A DNA stretch of 26,986 bases from Desulfamplus sp. GTDB lineage: Bacteria > Desulfobacterota > Desulfobacteria > Desulfobacterales > Desulfobacteraceae. The notes beneath the pieces were generated by a model that was not told the origin of the DNA, did no database searches, and was given only the letters and a program-made list of their open reading frames with translations. The stretch is from NCBI GenBank assembly GCA_015232935.1, contig JADFYT010000007.1:1-26986 (forward strand). The letters run 5' to 3'. Below are positions 15,073 to 23,767 of the stretch, piece after piece. How positions within the stretch are numbered: the first letter of the stretch is position 1; the number at the start of each line of letters is the position of its first letter. Made by a program: the position numbers and the translations under genes.

Positions 15073-16356
15073 ATGCTGGAAATCAAGTATGTTAGAGAAA
15101 ATGTGGATATGGTAAGAACAGCTCTGGAAAAACGTGGATCCACAGCGGATTTTGACCTCTTCCTTGAGTGGGAAAAAAAACGGCGCGAGACCCTTCAGGA
15201 GATTGAAACCCTTCGACATCAGCGAAATACCGTTTCTGATGATATAGCAGCAATGAAAAAATCCGGACAGGATGCCCAAGACAGAATCGTAGAAATGCGA
15301 GCTGTTTCTGAAAAGATCAAGCAACTTGACATCACCCTTGCTGAAACCGAAAGTGCCATTGATGAATTCATGATAAACCTTCCAAATATACCAGGCAAGG
15401 ATGTCCCGACCGGCATCAATGAAAACGATAACCGGCTGGAAAAGCAGGTTGGAACACCCAGAAAGTTCAGCTTTCCAGTCAAGCCGCACTGGGAGATAGG
15501 AGAGTCCCTTGGAATCCTGGACTTTGTCAGGGCAACAAAAATAGCAGGTGCCAGATTTCCGTTATATATGGGAAGCGGTGCAAAACTTGAACGGGCTTTG
15601 ATCAACTTCATGCTGAACACACATGTTAATGAACATGGTTTTACAGAAGTGCTTCCTCCATTTATGGTAAACCGCAAAAGCCTTACCGGAACAGGCCAGT
15701 TGCCAAAATTTGAGGAAGATCTTTTTAAACTTCAGGGATGGGACTATTTTATGATTCCCACATCGGAAGTTCCGATGACTAACATATATGCAGATGAAAT
15801 CATACCTGAAAAAAATCTGCCAGTAAGATTTACAGCCTATACTCCCTGTTTCAGATCTGAGGCGGGTTCTCACGGAAAAGATACCCGTGGATTGATAAGA
15901 CAGCACCAGTTCAATAAAGTTGAAATGGTCAAATACACCACCCCTGAAACATCATTTGATGAACTCGAATCCATGCTTGCCGCCGCTGAAACAATTCTTG
16001 AACGATTGCATCTGCCCTATCAGGTCATTACCCTGTGTACAGGAGATATGGGCTTTTCAGCCTCAAAGACCTACGATATTGAAGTCTGGATGCCGGGACA
16101 GGACAAATATCGTGAAATATCATCATGCAGTAACTGCACAGATTTCCAGGCCAGAAGAGCCGGTATCAAATTCAGACGCGAAGGGGTAAAAAAGAGCGAG
16201 TTTGCCCATACCCTGAATGGTTCGGGGTTGGCTGTAGGCAGATGTTTCGCAGCCATTCTTGAGAATTATCAGCAAGCAGACGGCTCAGTGGAAGTTCCAG
16301 AGGCACTGATACCTTACATGGGCGGCCAGAAAGTTATTACAAACGAGAGCAGGTAA
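15073..16356 (+). CDS. serS: Seryl-tRNA synthetase
   Basis: Charges tRNA-Ser (and tRNA-Sec) with serine. The 427-residue class II enzyme has normal length. Residues 1-105 form the long antiparallel coiled coil that grips the tRNA variable arm (MLEIKYVRENVDMVRTALEK, then heptad-like Lys/Glu/Leu stretches). The catalytic domain shows motif 2 in CFRSEAGSHGKDTRGLIRQHQF and motif 3 in NGSGLAVGRCFAAILENYQ, with TSEVPMTN between. An acagg ribosome site lies about 8 bases before the ATG. Downstream is a 274-base gap with hairpins before thrC. I see nothing unusual and no low-complexity insertion. Confidence 0.97.
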   Translation: MLEIKYVRENVDMVRTALEKRGSTADFDLFLEWEKKRRETLQEIETLRHQRNTVSDDIAAMKKSGQDAQDRIVEMRAVSEKIKQLDITLAETESAIDEFMINLPNIPGKDVPTGINENDNRLEKQVGTPRKFSFPVKPHWEIGESLGILDFVRATKIAGARFPLYMGSGAKLERALINFMLNTHVNEHGFTEVLPPFMVNRKSLTGTGQLPKFEEDLFKLQGWDYFMIPTSEVPMTNIYADEIIPEKNLPVRFTAYTPCFRSEAGSHGKDTRGLIRQHQFNKVEMVKYTTPETSFDELESMLAAAETILERLHLPYQVITLCTGDMGFSASKTYDIEVWMPGQDKYREISSCSNCTDFQARRAGIKFRREGVKKSEFAHTLNGSGLAVGRCFAAILENYQQADGSVEVPEALIPYMGGQKVITNESR

Positions 16357-16372
16357 GTCATGTTACGCACCA

Positions 16373-16609
16373 CCCTTGATAAATAAGGGCTTTAAATGGT
16401 TTTCACAATTTCAAGACCGTTGAATTTTCGTATGTACTACATCACCAGGTAAATTTCACGAAAATCATAAGACATCTTGCAAAACTCACTTTTCATCCAA
16501 TACAATCAAGAGGTGTAAGTCCAGTTTTGCAGGAAGCCTGTAACAGATAATTTCTACACGTCAGGCAGCAAAAATACATCTATACATCCAAGGGCTATAT
16601 GAGTGCCCT
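16373..16609 (+). other. serS-thrC intergenic region with several stem-loops
   Basis: The 274-base gap holds no convincing gene. It contains a weak hairpin after serS (CCCTT/AAGGG, 16373-16389), then ATTTTCGT/ACGAAAAT (16424-16465), TGCAAAACT/AGTTTTGCA (16478-16486 with 16523-16531) and AGGGC/GCCCT (16591-16595 with 16605-16609) just before the thrC ribosome site. The first may be a terminator; the others could form a structured thrC leader or be remnants of a repeat. Confidence 0.35.
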
Positions 16610-16630
16610 GCTTATTAAAGGTTATCTTCC

Positions 16631-18139
16631 ATGAAACCAGATAATTTTCCTAAGGATATCCAGCCATTTATTGTTCCACAGCCCCAGGGAGATCTTTTTT
16701 ATCAGTGCCTTGGTTGCGAATCTACCTATCCCATAAAGGAGCTGCTGTATGTATGCCCTGAATGTGGCCAGGTTCTTCTAATACACAACCGTGATTTTGA
16801 TAACCTCAAAAAGATACCAGGCAAAACATGGCAGAGGATTTTTGACTACAGAAGAATGCTTAATATTCCCGCACTGAAGGGCATATACAGGTATCATGAA
16901 TTTATAGGCCCCAATATCCCCTTAAATTCAATCATCTATCTTGGAGAGGGACATACGCCGGTTGTTGAGGCGAACAGCAGGCTACAGGCACGATCAGGAG
17001 TCAGGTTTTATTACAAAAACGATGGACAGAATCCGAGTGCGTCATTTAAGGACAGAGGGATGGCAAGTGCTCTTTCCTATATCAAATTTCTTGTAGACAC
17101 CGGCCTTGCCTCCAACATCATTGCCATATGTGCCTCTACCGGGGACACGTCTGCTTCAGCAGCCCTGTACGCATCCTATCTATCTTCAGATATCAAGTCC
17201 GCAGTGCTGCTTCCATATAAAAAAGTTACGCCTCAACAGCTGTCCCAACCCCTGGGAAGCGGTGCCAGGGTCTTTGAAATTCCGGGAGTATTTGACGATT
17301 GCATGAAAATCGTGGAGAAACTCTCGCAGGAGTATCCGGTTGCCCTGCTCAACTCCAAAAATGCATGGCGAATTTTAGGACAGGAGTCATACGCCTACGA
17401 AATTGCCCAGGATTTTGAATATGAGATGCAGCACAAGGTAGTTGTTGTGCCAATAGGCAATGCCGGTAATATATCTGCTGTTATGAACGGTTTTCTGAAA
17501 TTTTACGATGCGGGTATTATAGATTTTCTGCCCAGAATTATAGGGGTTCAGTCAGAACACGCAGACCCTGTATTCAGATATTACTTGGAGCCAGATAAAG
17601 CCAGGAGAGTATTCAAGCCTGTCACAGTAAAACCAAGTGTTGCCCAGGCAGCCATGATCGGCAACCCTGTTTCCATGCCAAGGGTAATAGCCATCGTCAA
17701 TCGTTATAACCAGATTTCAGGCAAACAAAATGTGTTTTTTGCACAGGTAACAGAACAGTCTATAATGGACTGGAGCCTTGAGGCCAATCGAAACGGACAC
17801 ATTGCCTGCACTCAGGGAGGAGAGTCTCTTGCCGGACTTGTAAAATCAGTTGAACAGGGTATTGTGACAGATCAAGATATTGCAATAGTGGATGCCACGG
17901 CACATGCCATTAAATTCTCAGGATTTCAAGATCAATATTTTCAGAAAGCCATTCCGCATGAATACAAAATACAATCCAGCCAGGATCTTATCAATGAACC
18001 AATTCTTGTAATGCCGGAAAACAAGGAAAAAATTCCTGCTCAGGGATCTCCATTAAGTGATGATGATTTCAAGCTCTTTGCAGATGATATATCACGAAGT
18101 ATTGCAAAGGCACTTAAACTTGAAAAAAATGATAATTGA
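16631..18139 (+). CDS. thrC: Threonine synthase
   Basis: PLP enzyme that converts O-phosphohomoserine to threonine, the last step of threonine biosynthesis. An N-terminal zinc-ribbon-like segment (CLGCESTY and VCPECGQV, about residues 28-57) precedes the fold-type II catalytic domain. The PLP lysine lies in NPSASFKDRGMA, followed by CASTGDTSASAALYA (carboxylate loop), VVPIGNAGNIS (phosphate-binding loop) and CTQGGESLAGL. The Zn-ribbon and the roughly 500-residue length match the longer form found in Desulfobacterota and similar groups. An aaagg ribosome site is about 10 bases before the ATG. The C-terminal tail overlaps, or lies a few bases before, the start of the LysM-like gene, so the two are probably co-transcribed. 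Confidence 0.93.
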   Translation: MKPDNFPKDIQPFIVPQPQGDLFYQCLGCESTYPIKELLYVCPECGQVLLIHNRDFDNLKKIPGKTWQRIFDYRRMLNIPALKGIYRYHEFIGPNIPLNSIIYLGEGHTPVVEANSRLQARSGVRFYYKNDGQNPSASFKDRGMASALSYIKFLVDTGLASNIIAICASTGDTSASAALYASYLSSDIKSAVLLPYKKVTPQQLSQPLGSGARVFEIPGVFDDCMKIVEKLSQEYPVALLNSKNAWRILGQESYAYEIAQDFEYEMQHKVVVVPIGNAGNISAVMNGFLKFYDAGIIDFLPRIIGVQSEHADPVFRYYLEPDKARRVFKPVTVKPSVAQAAMIGNPVSMPRVIAIVNRYNQISGKQNVFFAQVTEQSIMDWSLEANRNGHIACTQGGESLAGLVKSVEQGIVTDQDIAIVDATAHAIKFSGFQDQYFQKAIPHEYKIQSSQDLINEPILVMPENKEKIPAQGSPLSDDDFKLFADDISRSIAKALKLEKNDN

Positions 18140-18143
18140 TACC

Positions 18144-19850
18144 ATGTTAAAAGAGAAAGGAACAGCGATTCTACTGTTTTTACTAACAATCCTGTTTTTG
18201 CTCACAGCAGAAAATCTATTTATCAGCAACACCTTAGCATCGGAACCGGCTTCAGTAGATAATCAAAAGCAGCCTTCCAGACTTTATGGTTCAGAGTCAA
18301 AACCTGTTTACAACGATCTTCACAATAGCAAGCCGGAGACCCTGCCTACTGTTCGACCTGAAACATATAACGAGAGATATCAGAAAAAATCGTCTCAATA
18401 TCTTCCTGATTCTTCCCACTCAATACTTGAAACTTCATACAAGAGGTATTCACTCTTCAGGTATGGTGAACACTATATTCTTTGCGAACCCTATATTGTT
18501 AAGCGTGGAGACTGGGTTTACAAAATATTCAGATCCAAAGGAGAACTTTCCAAAAAAGATTTTGGTCTCTTTATCCGGATCTTCAAGGCAATCAATCCTG
18601 ACATAAAAGATACCAATACTATCAAAACCGGTCAGTGCATAACCATCCCCCTTAAGAAATCAGATAAAAATGATTTCAAGGAGAGTCAGCCAGGAGTAGT
18701 GGATCTTCCTATTATAACCCTCTCTCAAATACCGAACAAATTCAAAAAAGAGACTGAATCCAGCAAAGAGACTGAATCCAATCCGGAAACGCCCTCTTCT
18801 TTTATACCCATTCAAAAGGAAAGCTCAGATACAACTGCAGCAGAGCAAAAGTCATATGCCACAACATCAAAAACCTCCTCAGAGCAAAAGACTTATGCCA
18901 CAGCATCAAAAATCTCCTCAGATAAAGGGTTTTATTCTGTGAAAACCTACGGAGGCCTTCCCTCTGAAATACCTGTAACTCAACTAAAGCAATTCGCCAT
19001 GCTCAACAATGGACAGCTTGTGACACGGGGCAAATACTATTTTCCCCGTGAAAAGGGAGATGATCTGGTTGTTGATGTTGAGTTAAACCCTCTGGTCAGT
19101 TTTAAAGACGGTTCAAAAATCTTGTTTGTACATAAAAAAAATGCTTTTAACGAATTTGCAGATACAATAAGAGTTTTCTGGAAAAATCTAAAAATTGTGG
19201 AATTTGGAGAACTGAGCTCCTCTTTAAGCGTGCAACCTTCGGAGGACAGCTATCCAGGCAGACGATCCCCGGGCAGTCCGCCCTTGAATAGACCTCAAGT
19301 ATCCATGAAATCCAATATACAACCCGTGCCTTCTATAATGGAGCCGCAAGACGAGATCTATGTTCCAATAAGTCTTGCAGTTCCCCGTGATCACAAGGTG
19401 GCTGTAAAGTTGCTTCTTGAAATAACAGGCTACAAATACAGGCCGGAAAAAGATATATCTGTCTCTGTTGGCAATATAACGATACAGGTAAGTCCGGGGT
19501 TCATAAGCAGAGACAACAGGCCGGACATACTTGTTATTTTTGGAGATATCTACGGCTCCGCCCTGGAAGCCCTCAAAAAAATGGAACTGGGTGATATTGT
19601 TATCATATCCCCGCTTTTAACCCCGATGGACGTTACCAGAAAGCTTCTGTCGGCCATTAGAGCGTCCACAACAGAAAATCCGGCTTTTGTAAATCCCGCC
19701 AACAATAAGACAATCTCACTTAACGGGATTTACGCCAACATCAGATACAAGGAGTTTTTTATAACTGAAAAACCGATGCTGTTAAAAGATGCATTCAGAT
19801 ATCTGACTGAAAAGAAGATCGCAATCGTAAGGGTTGATCAACCATTGTAA
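18144..19850 (+). CDS. Exported protein with LysM-like domain
   Basis: Residues 6-30 are a hydrophobic signal (GTAILLFLLTILFLLTAENL) with a likely cleavage after NTLA, so the protein acts in the periplasm or at the envelope. A LysM-like peptidoglycan-binding domain spans about residues 112-172: YIVKRGDWVYKIFRSKG, FKAINPDIKDTNTI and GQCITIPL. A Ser/Thr/Lys/Glu-rich linker follows (about 195-265) with two exact kinds of repeat. The C-terminal 200 residues (from DEIYVPISLAVPRDHKVAVK) form an ordered domain I do not recognise. The start is ATG 18144, 4 bases after the thrC stop; ATG 18129 is also possible, and neither has a good ribosome site, which fits coupling to thrC. A TPR gene follows after 136 bases. 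A cell-envelope role is inferred from the LysM domain and signal only. Confidence 0.7.
   Translation: MLKEKGTAILLFLLTILFLLTAENLFISNTLASEPASVDNQKQPSRLYGSESKPVYNDLHNSKPETLPTVRPETYNERYQKKSSQYLPDSSHSILETSYKRYSLFRYGEHYILCEPYIVKRGDWVYKIFRSKGELSKKDFGLFIRIFKAINPDIKDTNTIKTGQCITIPLKKSDKNDFKESQPGVVDLPIITLSQIPNKFKKETESSKETESNPETPSSFIPIQKESSDTTAAEQKSYATTSKTSSEQKTYATASKISSDKGFYSVKTYGGLPSEIPVTQLKQFAMLNNGQLVTRGKYYFPREKGDDLVVDVELNPLVSFKDGSKILFVHKKNAFNEFADTIRVFWKNLKIVEFGELSSSLSVQPSEDSYPGRRSPGSPPLNRPQVSMKSNIQPVPSIMEPQDEIYVPISLAVPRDHKVAVKLLLEITGYKYRPEKDISVSVGNITIQVSPGFISRDNRPDILVIFGDIYGSALEALKKMELGDIVIISPLLTPMDVTRKLLSAIRASTTENPAFVNPANNKTISLNGIYANIRYKEFFITEKPMLLKDAFRYLTEKKIAIVRVDQPL
18747..18782 (+). repeat. Two 18-bp coding repeats
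   Basis: The unit aaagagactgaatcc plus agc or aat occurs twice in a row and encodes KETESS and KETESN in the linker of the LysM-like protein. Confidence 0.85.
18843..18920 (+). repeat. Two 39-bp coding repeats
   Basis: Two adjacent 39-base units (18843-18881 and 18882-18920) encode EQKSYATTSKTSS and EQKTYATASKISS. They differ at only a few bases, so the duplication looks fairly recent. Confidence 0.9.
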
Positions 19851-19986
19851 AACAATTCTTCCAGTAGCCTAAATGGATTGACCAATTTCTGTTACTGCCA
19901 AATCAGGGTTCGGCCACGGCTGAATATGACGCTAATTATAAAAGTCTCTTCAAAGCGGCTTTTAAAGTTCATCTGGACAAAAAAAC

Positions 19987-20781
19987 ATGAAAAATTCAAG
20001 AAAAACAACTACCATATTTTTAACCATATTTTTAATGTTGTTTTTATGCTTTTGTGCCGCTCCCAAACAAACCACTGCCCCGAAAATTGACAGCCAGCAG
20101 GCAAAAATGGCTGCGGCTACAAAAGAGCTTGGTGAGGCATACATGGCACAGGGAAACTATACTGCCGCATTGAACGAATTCATCAAGGTCGAAAAAATCA
20201 CACCACATGATCCTTATCTCCATAATGACCTTGGCCTTACCTATATGGCAAAAAAACGATTTGATCTTGCTGAGGAGCATTTCAAGAAAGCCATTGAACT
20301 CAACAAGGAGTACATACCCGCAAAAAACAATCTTGGCAGTGCGTATCTCAAACAGCAGAAATGGGATCTTGCAATTGCCTGTTTTGAGGAGATATCGGAT
20401 AATCTGCTGTACGCAACGCCGCATTACCCTTTGTCAAACTTGGGATGGGCATATCTTGGGAAAAGAGATCTTGCACTTGCCATGAAGTACTTCAAGATGG
20501 CATTGGAGGCTCAACCTGATTTCATAAATGCTGTTCATGGTCTTGCTACAACATATATTGAGGGCTCACAGCTTCAATCTGCTTTTAAGTTACTCACCCT
20601 GAAAATTGAACAGGAAAAAGAGGACAGTGGAGCAGTAGTGATTTTGTACGCTGACCTGGCTATGGTGTATGAGAAAAACAGGCAGTTTGGCAAAGCAAAA
20701 GAGATCTGGAAAAAGGTGGCTGAAATGGCTCCTGCCGGAAGCGAGCTCTCTCGGGAGGCAAACAGAAAGATCAATCAGTAG
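19987..20781 (+). CDS. TPR-repeat protein, probable lipoprotein
   Basis: A 264-residue protein with an N-terminal signal (MKNSRKTTTIFLTIFLMLFL) followed by CFCAAPK. The cysteines suggest a lipoprotein, though the lipobox (LCFC) is not canonical. From about residue 45 it consists of tetratricopeptide repeats: LGEAYMAQGNYTAALNEF, NDLGLTYMAKKRFDLAEEHF, NNLGSAYLKQQKWDLAIACF, SNLGWAYLGKRDLALAMKYF and ADLAMVYEKNRQFGKAKEIW. The layout resembles PilF/PilW-type pilot lipoproteins for type IV pili, but TPRs alone do not settle this. It stands 136 bases after the LysM-like gene, same strand, and is convergent with rfbC. The 19851-19986 gap shows nothing I can name. Confidence 0.8.
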   Translation: MKNSRKTTTIFLTIFLMLFLCFCAAPKQTTAPKIDSQQAKMAAATKELGEAYMAQGNYTAALNEFIKVEKITPHDPYLHNDLGLTYMAKKRFDLAEEHFKKAIELNKEYIPAKNNLGSAYLKQQKWDLAIACFEEISDNLLYATPHYPLSNLGWAYLGKRDLALAMKYFKMALEAQPDFINAVHGLATTYIEGSQLQSAFKLLTLKIEQEKEDSGAVVILYADLAMVYEKNRQFGKAKEIWKKVAEMAPAGSELSREANRKINQ

Positions 20782-20802
20782 TATTTTCAACACGCTTTAA
20801 AA

Positions 20803-20961
20803 TACAGCCTTTTTGCATTTTATTGCGAAGCTCGGGTTTAATACCCTGCTGCCCGGAAGGGCGTTGCAATCCTCCTAAAAATCCTCTTGAATATACCCCG
20901 CTGCTTGAATACGGGGAACTTAGTTCATAAGCATGGGTATATTCACCATTTATGCCCATGC
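20803..20961. other. Structured element between the TPR gene and rfbC
   Basis: The convergent gap is rich in possible stems: GCCCGGAAGGGC (20851-20862, a GNRA-like tetraloop), GGGTTTAATACCC, CCCCG/CGGGG (20896-20916), GAATATACCC/GGGTATATTC (20889-20898 with 20935-20944) and GCATGGG/CCCATGC (20931-20937 with 20955-20961). Some exclude each other. Its left end (20803-20824) is an exact reverse complement of 22 bases at 23852-23873. It could be a bidirectional terminator, a small RNA or an old mobile-element remnant. Confidence 0.4.
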
Positions 20962-20990
20962 CGCAATCAAACATGAAAAAAGAGTTTCGC

Positions 20991-21737
20991 TCATATTCTT
21001 TCACGGTAAATAAAAAGGCTGTTATCCGGAATATCTCTCAACTTAGGATAGCAGATATCCTTGTTTGAAACTATAGCTTGTGTCAAGCCAGAGTATCCTT
21101 TCATGCCTTTGTTGCCATCCTCATAATCCAGATGCCAGTCAATATCAAGATCAGGATCACTGTAAATAATGCCGTATTCATCTCCCGGGGTATAGATATC
21201 AGAGCATTTATAGGTCACGTCAGCCATATCACTTAATACCGCGAAGCCATGTGCAAAGCCTGCCGGTATGAAAAGCTGGCGTCTGTTTTCATCTGACAAG
21301 ATCGCACCTGTCCATTTTCCAAAGGTCGGCGAGCCTGTGCGTATATCAAGTGCCACATCAAAAATTGTACCTCTTACCGCATACACAAGTTTTGCCTGGG
21401 GATGTTCAAGCTGATAGTGCAAACCCCTGATAACCCCTTTTCTTGAACGGGAGTGGTTGTCCTGGACAAAATTCACATCTATACCACCACTTTGATAGCG
21501 ATCCTGATGCCATGTCTCAAGAAAAAATCCCCGTGAATCAGCAAAAACATCCGGTTCAACGAGCAATACGCCATCAAGTATTGGAGACTCTTCTGTTTGA
21601 GATTCTTCTATTGAGGGAGCTTCACTGGTTTTTGTCTTGTCAAAGTCTCTCTTGTCAAGATGGCTCTTCTCAAGATGCCGGTTTGCACCCGCGAGTGATC
21701 CATCAAACGCTGTTAATTGGAAAAAACTTGTACCCAT
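20991..21737 (-). CDS. rfbC: dTDP-4-dehydrorhamnose 3,5-epimerase with extended N-terminus
   Basis: Epimerises dTDP-4-keto-6-deoxyglucose at C3 and C5 on the way to dTDP-L-rhamnose. The cupin core is complete: DGVLLVEPDVFADSRGFF, HSRSRKGVIRGLHYQ with the catalytic His, KLVYAVRGTIFDVALDIR, FIPAGFAHGF and YTPGDEYGI. It begins MGTSFFQLTAFDG and then carries about 40 unusual residues before DGVLLVEP, including a 15-bp tandem repeat (HLEKS, HLDKR, DFDKT) and EESQTEESPI. The ATG at 21735-21737 follows the rfbA stop directly (TGAATG), indicating coupled translation. The tail YPKLRDIPDNSLF is the normal family ending. Third gene of rfbB-rfbA-rfbC; no rfbD is present in the window. Confidence 0.92.
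   Translation of the reverse strand: MGTSFFQLTAFDGSLAGANRHLEKSHLDKRDFDKTKTSEAPSIEESQTEESPILDGVLLVEPDVFADSRGFFLETWHQDRYQSGGIDVNFVQDNHSRSRKGVIRGLHYQLEHPQAKLVYAVRGTIFDVALDIRTGSPTFGKWTGAILSDENRRQLFIPAGFAHGFAVLSDMADVTYKCSDIYTPGDEYGIIYSDPDLDIDWHLDYEDGNKGMKGYSGLTQAIVSNKDICYPKLRDIPDNSLFIYRERI
21633..21677 (-). repeat. Three 15-bp coding repeats in rfbC
   Basis: Three consecutive units on the minus strand (21663-21677, 21648-21662 and 21633-21647) share the core cat/ctt-ctt-gacaaga and encode HLEKS, HLDKR and DFDKT in the N-terminal insertion of RfbC. Confidence 0.8.
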
Positions 21738-22625
21738 TCAAAAAACCCCCAAATCATTTTTATCCTGAATAAGCCTCATCAGGTATTGACCGTAATCATT
21801 TTTAAGCATGTCCGAGGCAAGCGATTCAAGCTGGGACTCTGTTATATAACCAAGCCTGTACGAAATCTCTTCTATACAGGCTATTTTGAGCCCCTGCCGG
21901 TTCTGGACAGCCTGAACATAGGCGGATGCCTGCTGAAGTGCTTCATGGGTTCCGGTATCAAGCCACGCAAATCCACGACCAAGAAGCTCTACATTGAGTT
22001 CTCCCCGGCTTAAATAGATATTGTTAACATCTGTTATTTCAAGCTCGCCCCTTGCAGAGGGCTTAAGATTTTCTGAAATATCAACAACCCTGTTATCATA
22101 GATATAAAGACCAGGAACAGCGTAAACAGATTTGGGCTTTTGAGGCTTCTCCTCAATTCCGAGAACCTTGCCAGAAGAGTCAAACTCCACCACGCCATAC
22201 CGTTCAGGATCCTTTACAGGGTATCCGAATATCAGACCACCTTGTTTCATTGATACAGCATTTTTGAGCACATGCTGTATCCGGCTGCCATAGAAAATGT
22301 TGTCCCCAAGTATCAGAGTGACGCTGTCGTCTCCAATAAAATCCTTTGCAAGGATAAACGCCTGTGCAATTCCCTCGGGGTTTGGCTGCTCCATGTACGA
22401 GAAGTTAAGCCCAAGTTGCGAGCCATCATAAAAAAGCTCCCTGAAGCGAGGAAGATCAACCGGTGTTGAAATAATCATTATATCCTTGATACCGGCAAGC
22501 ATAAGCACAGACAGCGGATAATAGATCATTGGTTTGTCATAAACAGGCACAAGCTGTTTGCTCACCGCTTTGGTAATGGGATAAAGCCTTGTACCTGACC
22601 CTCCTGCCAGAATTATTCCCTTCAT
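21738..22625 (-). CDS. rfbA: Glucose-1-phosphate thymidylyltransferase
   Basis: Makes dTDP-glucose from glucose-1-phosphate and dTTP; first step of the dTDP-sugar pathway. The nucleotidyltransferase start MKGIILAGGSGTRLYPITKA is present with the phosphate loop and Arg, then SKQLVPVYDKPMIYYPLS (catalytic Lys), LILGDNIFYG with the metal Asp, EEKPQKPKS and AWLDTGTHEAL. Length 295 is normal. It lies 14 bases after rfbB and is joined to rfbC by TGAATG. An AGGAGTTCAAGTATT leader just before the ATG includes a good ribosome site. No insertion is seen in this protein, unlike its neighbours. Confidence 0.96.
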   Translation of the reverse strand: MKGIILAGGSGTRLYPITKAVSKQLVPVYDKPMIYYPLSVLMLAGIKDIMIISTPVDLPRFRELFYDGSQLGLNFSYMEQPNPEGIAQAFILAKDFIGDDSVTLILGDNIFYGSRIQHVLKNAVSMKQGGLIFGYPVKDPERYGVVEFDSSGKVLGIEEKPQKPKSVYAVPGLYIYDNRVVDISENLKPSARGELEITDVNNIYLSRGELNVELLGRGFAWLDTGTHEALQQASAYVQAVQNRQGLKIACIEEISYRLGYITESQLESLASDMLKNDYGQYLMRLIQDKNDLGVF

Positions 22626-22639
22626 AATACTTGAACTCC

Positions 22640-23728
22640 TTATATTCTGTAGTGGCTTTTTATCCAGTTGAGATATTCACCGGACTTTATTCTTTCAACC
22701 CATTTCAAATTATTAAAATACCACTCAACCGTTTTTTCTATACCTGTGTCAAAAGACTCTTCAGGCTGCCACCCAAGCTCATCTTTTAGCCTTGTGCAGT
22801 CAATGGCATATCTGAAATCGTGGCCCGGGCGATCCTTCACAAAGCGGACAAGCTCTTTTGAGGAAGATATATCAGGAAAAGTTCTTCCTGCGTCATCAAT
22901 AATAGAGCAGATCCTGTCAACAATAGCCCTGTTCTCAAGTTCGTATCCACCGCCTATGTTGTAGGTGCGGCCTTTTGTTCCACTTTGCATTATAAGCCAT
23001 ACAGCCGTGCAGTGATCTCTTACATAGAGCCAGTCCCTGATATTTTTCCCGTCGCCGTAAACAGGAAGCTCCTTTCCCTCAATTGCATTCAAAATCATAA
23101 TCGGGATAAGTTTTTCAGGAAACTGAAACGGGCCGTAGTTGTTGGAGCAGTTGGATATTGTGACAGGAAGCCCGTAGGTTTCGTGGTATGCCCTTACAAG
23201 ATGGTCTGATGATGCTTTTGAAGCTGAATAGGGGCTGTTTGGAGAGTATGGCGTATTTTCAGTAAAATATCCGCTTTTACCCAAAGAGCCGTAAACTTCA
23301 TCTGTGCTTATGTGGTGGAACAGAGCAAATCCGCTTCCAGTCTGGGAAACACTCTTCTTTCGAGCACACTCAAGCAGGTTAAATGTCCCCTTGATATTGG
23401 TATCAATAAAGATTTCAGGAGAGGCGATTGATCTGTCAACGTGAGATTCTGCCGCAAAATGGCAGACTGAATCAATTTGATGGACTCTGAAAATCCGTTC
23501 CATATCCTTGATATTGCGGATATCAGCCTTCTCAAAAACATATCTGCGGCCAGATTCTGGTCCCTGTCCGAACTCTTTTTCAATATCTTCAAGGCTTTCC
23601 GGATTTCCGGCATATGTAAGATTATCAACATTAACAATCCGGCCTTTAAAAGATGACTCTTTTAACAGATAACGGATAAAATTTGATCCTATAAATCCGC
23701 ATCCACCGGTTATCAGAAGGTTCTGCAT
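22640..23728 (-). CDS. rfbB: dTDP-glucose 4,6-dehydratase
   Basis: Turns dTDP-glucose into dTDP-4-keto-6-deoxyglucose with bound NAD. Extended SDR: GGCGFIGSNFIRYLL (NAD loop), FAAESHVDRSI, HHISTDEVYGSLG with the Thr-Asp-Glu catalytic set, YSASKASSDHLVRAY with the Tyr and Lys, NNYGPFQFPEKLIP and RPGHDFRYAID. ATG 23726-23728 (MQNLLITGG) is the family start; the frame extends to a TTG at 23743 with no added match. First gene of rfbB-rfbA-rfbC. Directly upstream is a 130-base palindrome, which could affect its transcription. 362 residues, near the usual length. Confidence 0.95.
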   Translation of the reverse strand: MQNLLITGGCGFIGSNFIRYLLKESSFKGRIVNVDNLTYAGNPESLEDIEKEFGQGPESGRRYVFEKADIRNIKDMERIFRVHQIDSVCHFAAESHVDRSIASPEIFIDTNIKGTFNLLECARKKSVSQTGSGFALFHHISTDEVYGSLGKSGYFTENTPYSPNSPYSASKASSDHLVRAYHETYGLPVTISNCSNNYGPFQFPEKLIPIMILNAIEGKELPVYGDGKNIRDWLYVRDHCTAVWLIMQSGTKGRTYNIGGGYELENRAIVDRICSIIDDAGRTFPDISSSKELVRFVKDRPGHDFRYAIDCTRLKDELGWQPEESFDTGIEKTVEWYFNNLKWVERIKSGEYLNWIKSHYRI

Positions 23729-23767
23729 TTTGTCTGAATCCAAAAAAATAAAGGGGTTTATAAAAAC

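Noticed and set aside
14965..15489. 174-residue minus-strand frame opposite serS
   Set aside because: Shadow of the serS N-terminal region and its promoter; it runs against a well-conserved coiled coil and catalytic domain.
20771..21004. 77-residue minus-strand frame between the TPR gene and rfbC
   Set aside because: It overlaps the rfbC end, its codons simply read through the hairpin-rich element, and it has no ribosome site or known motif. It is best explained as a chance frame over structured non-coding DNA.
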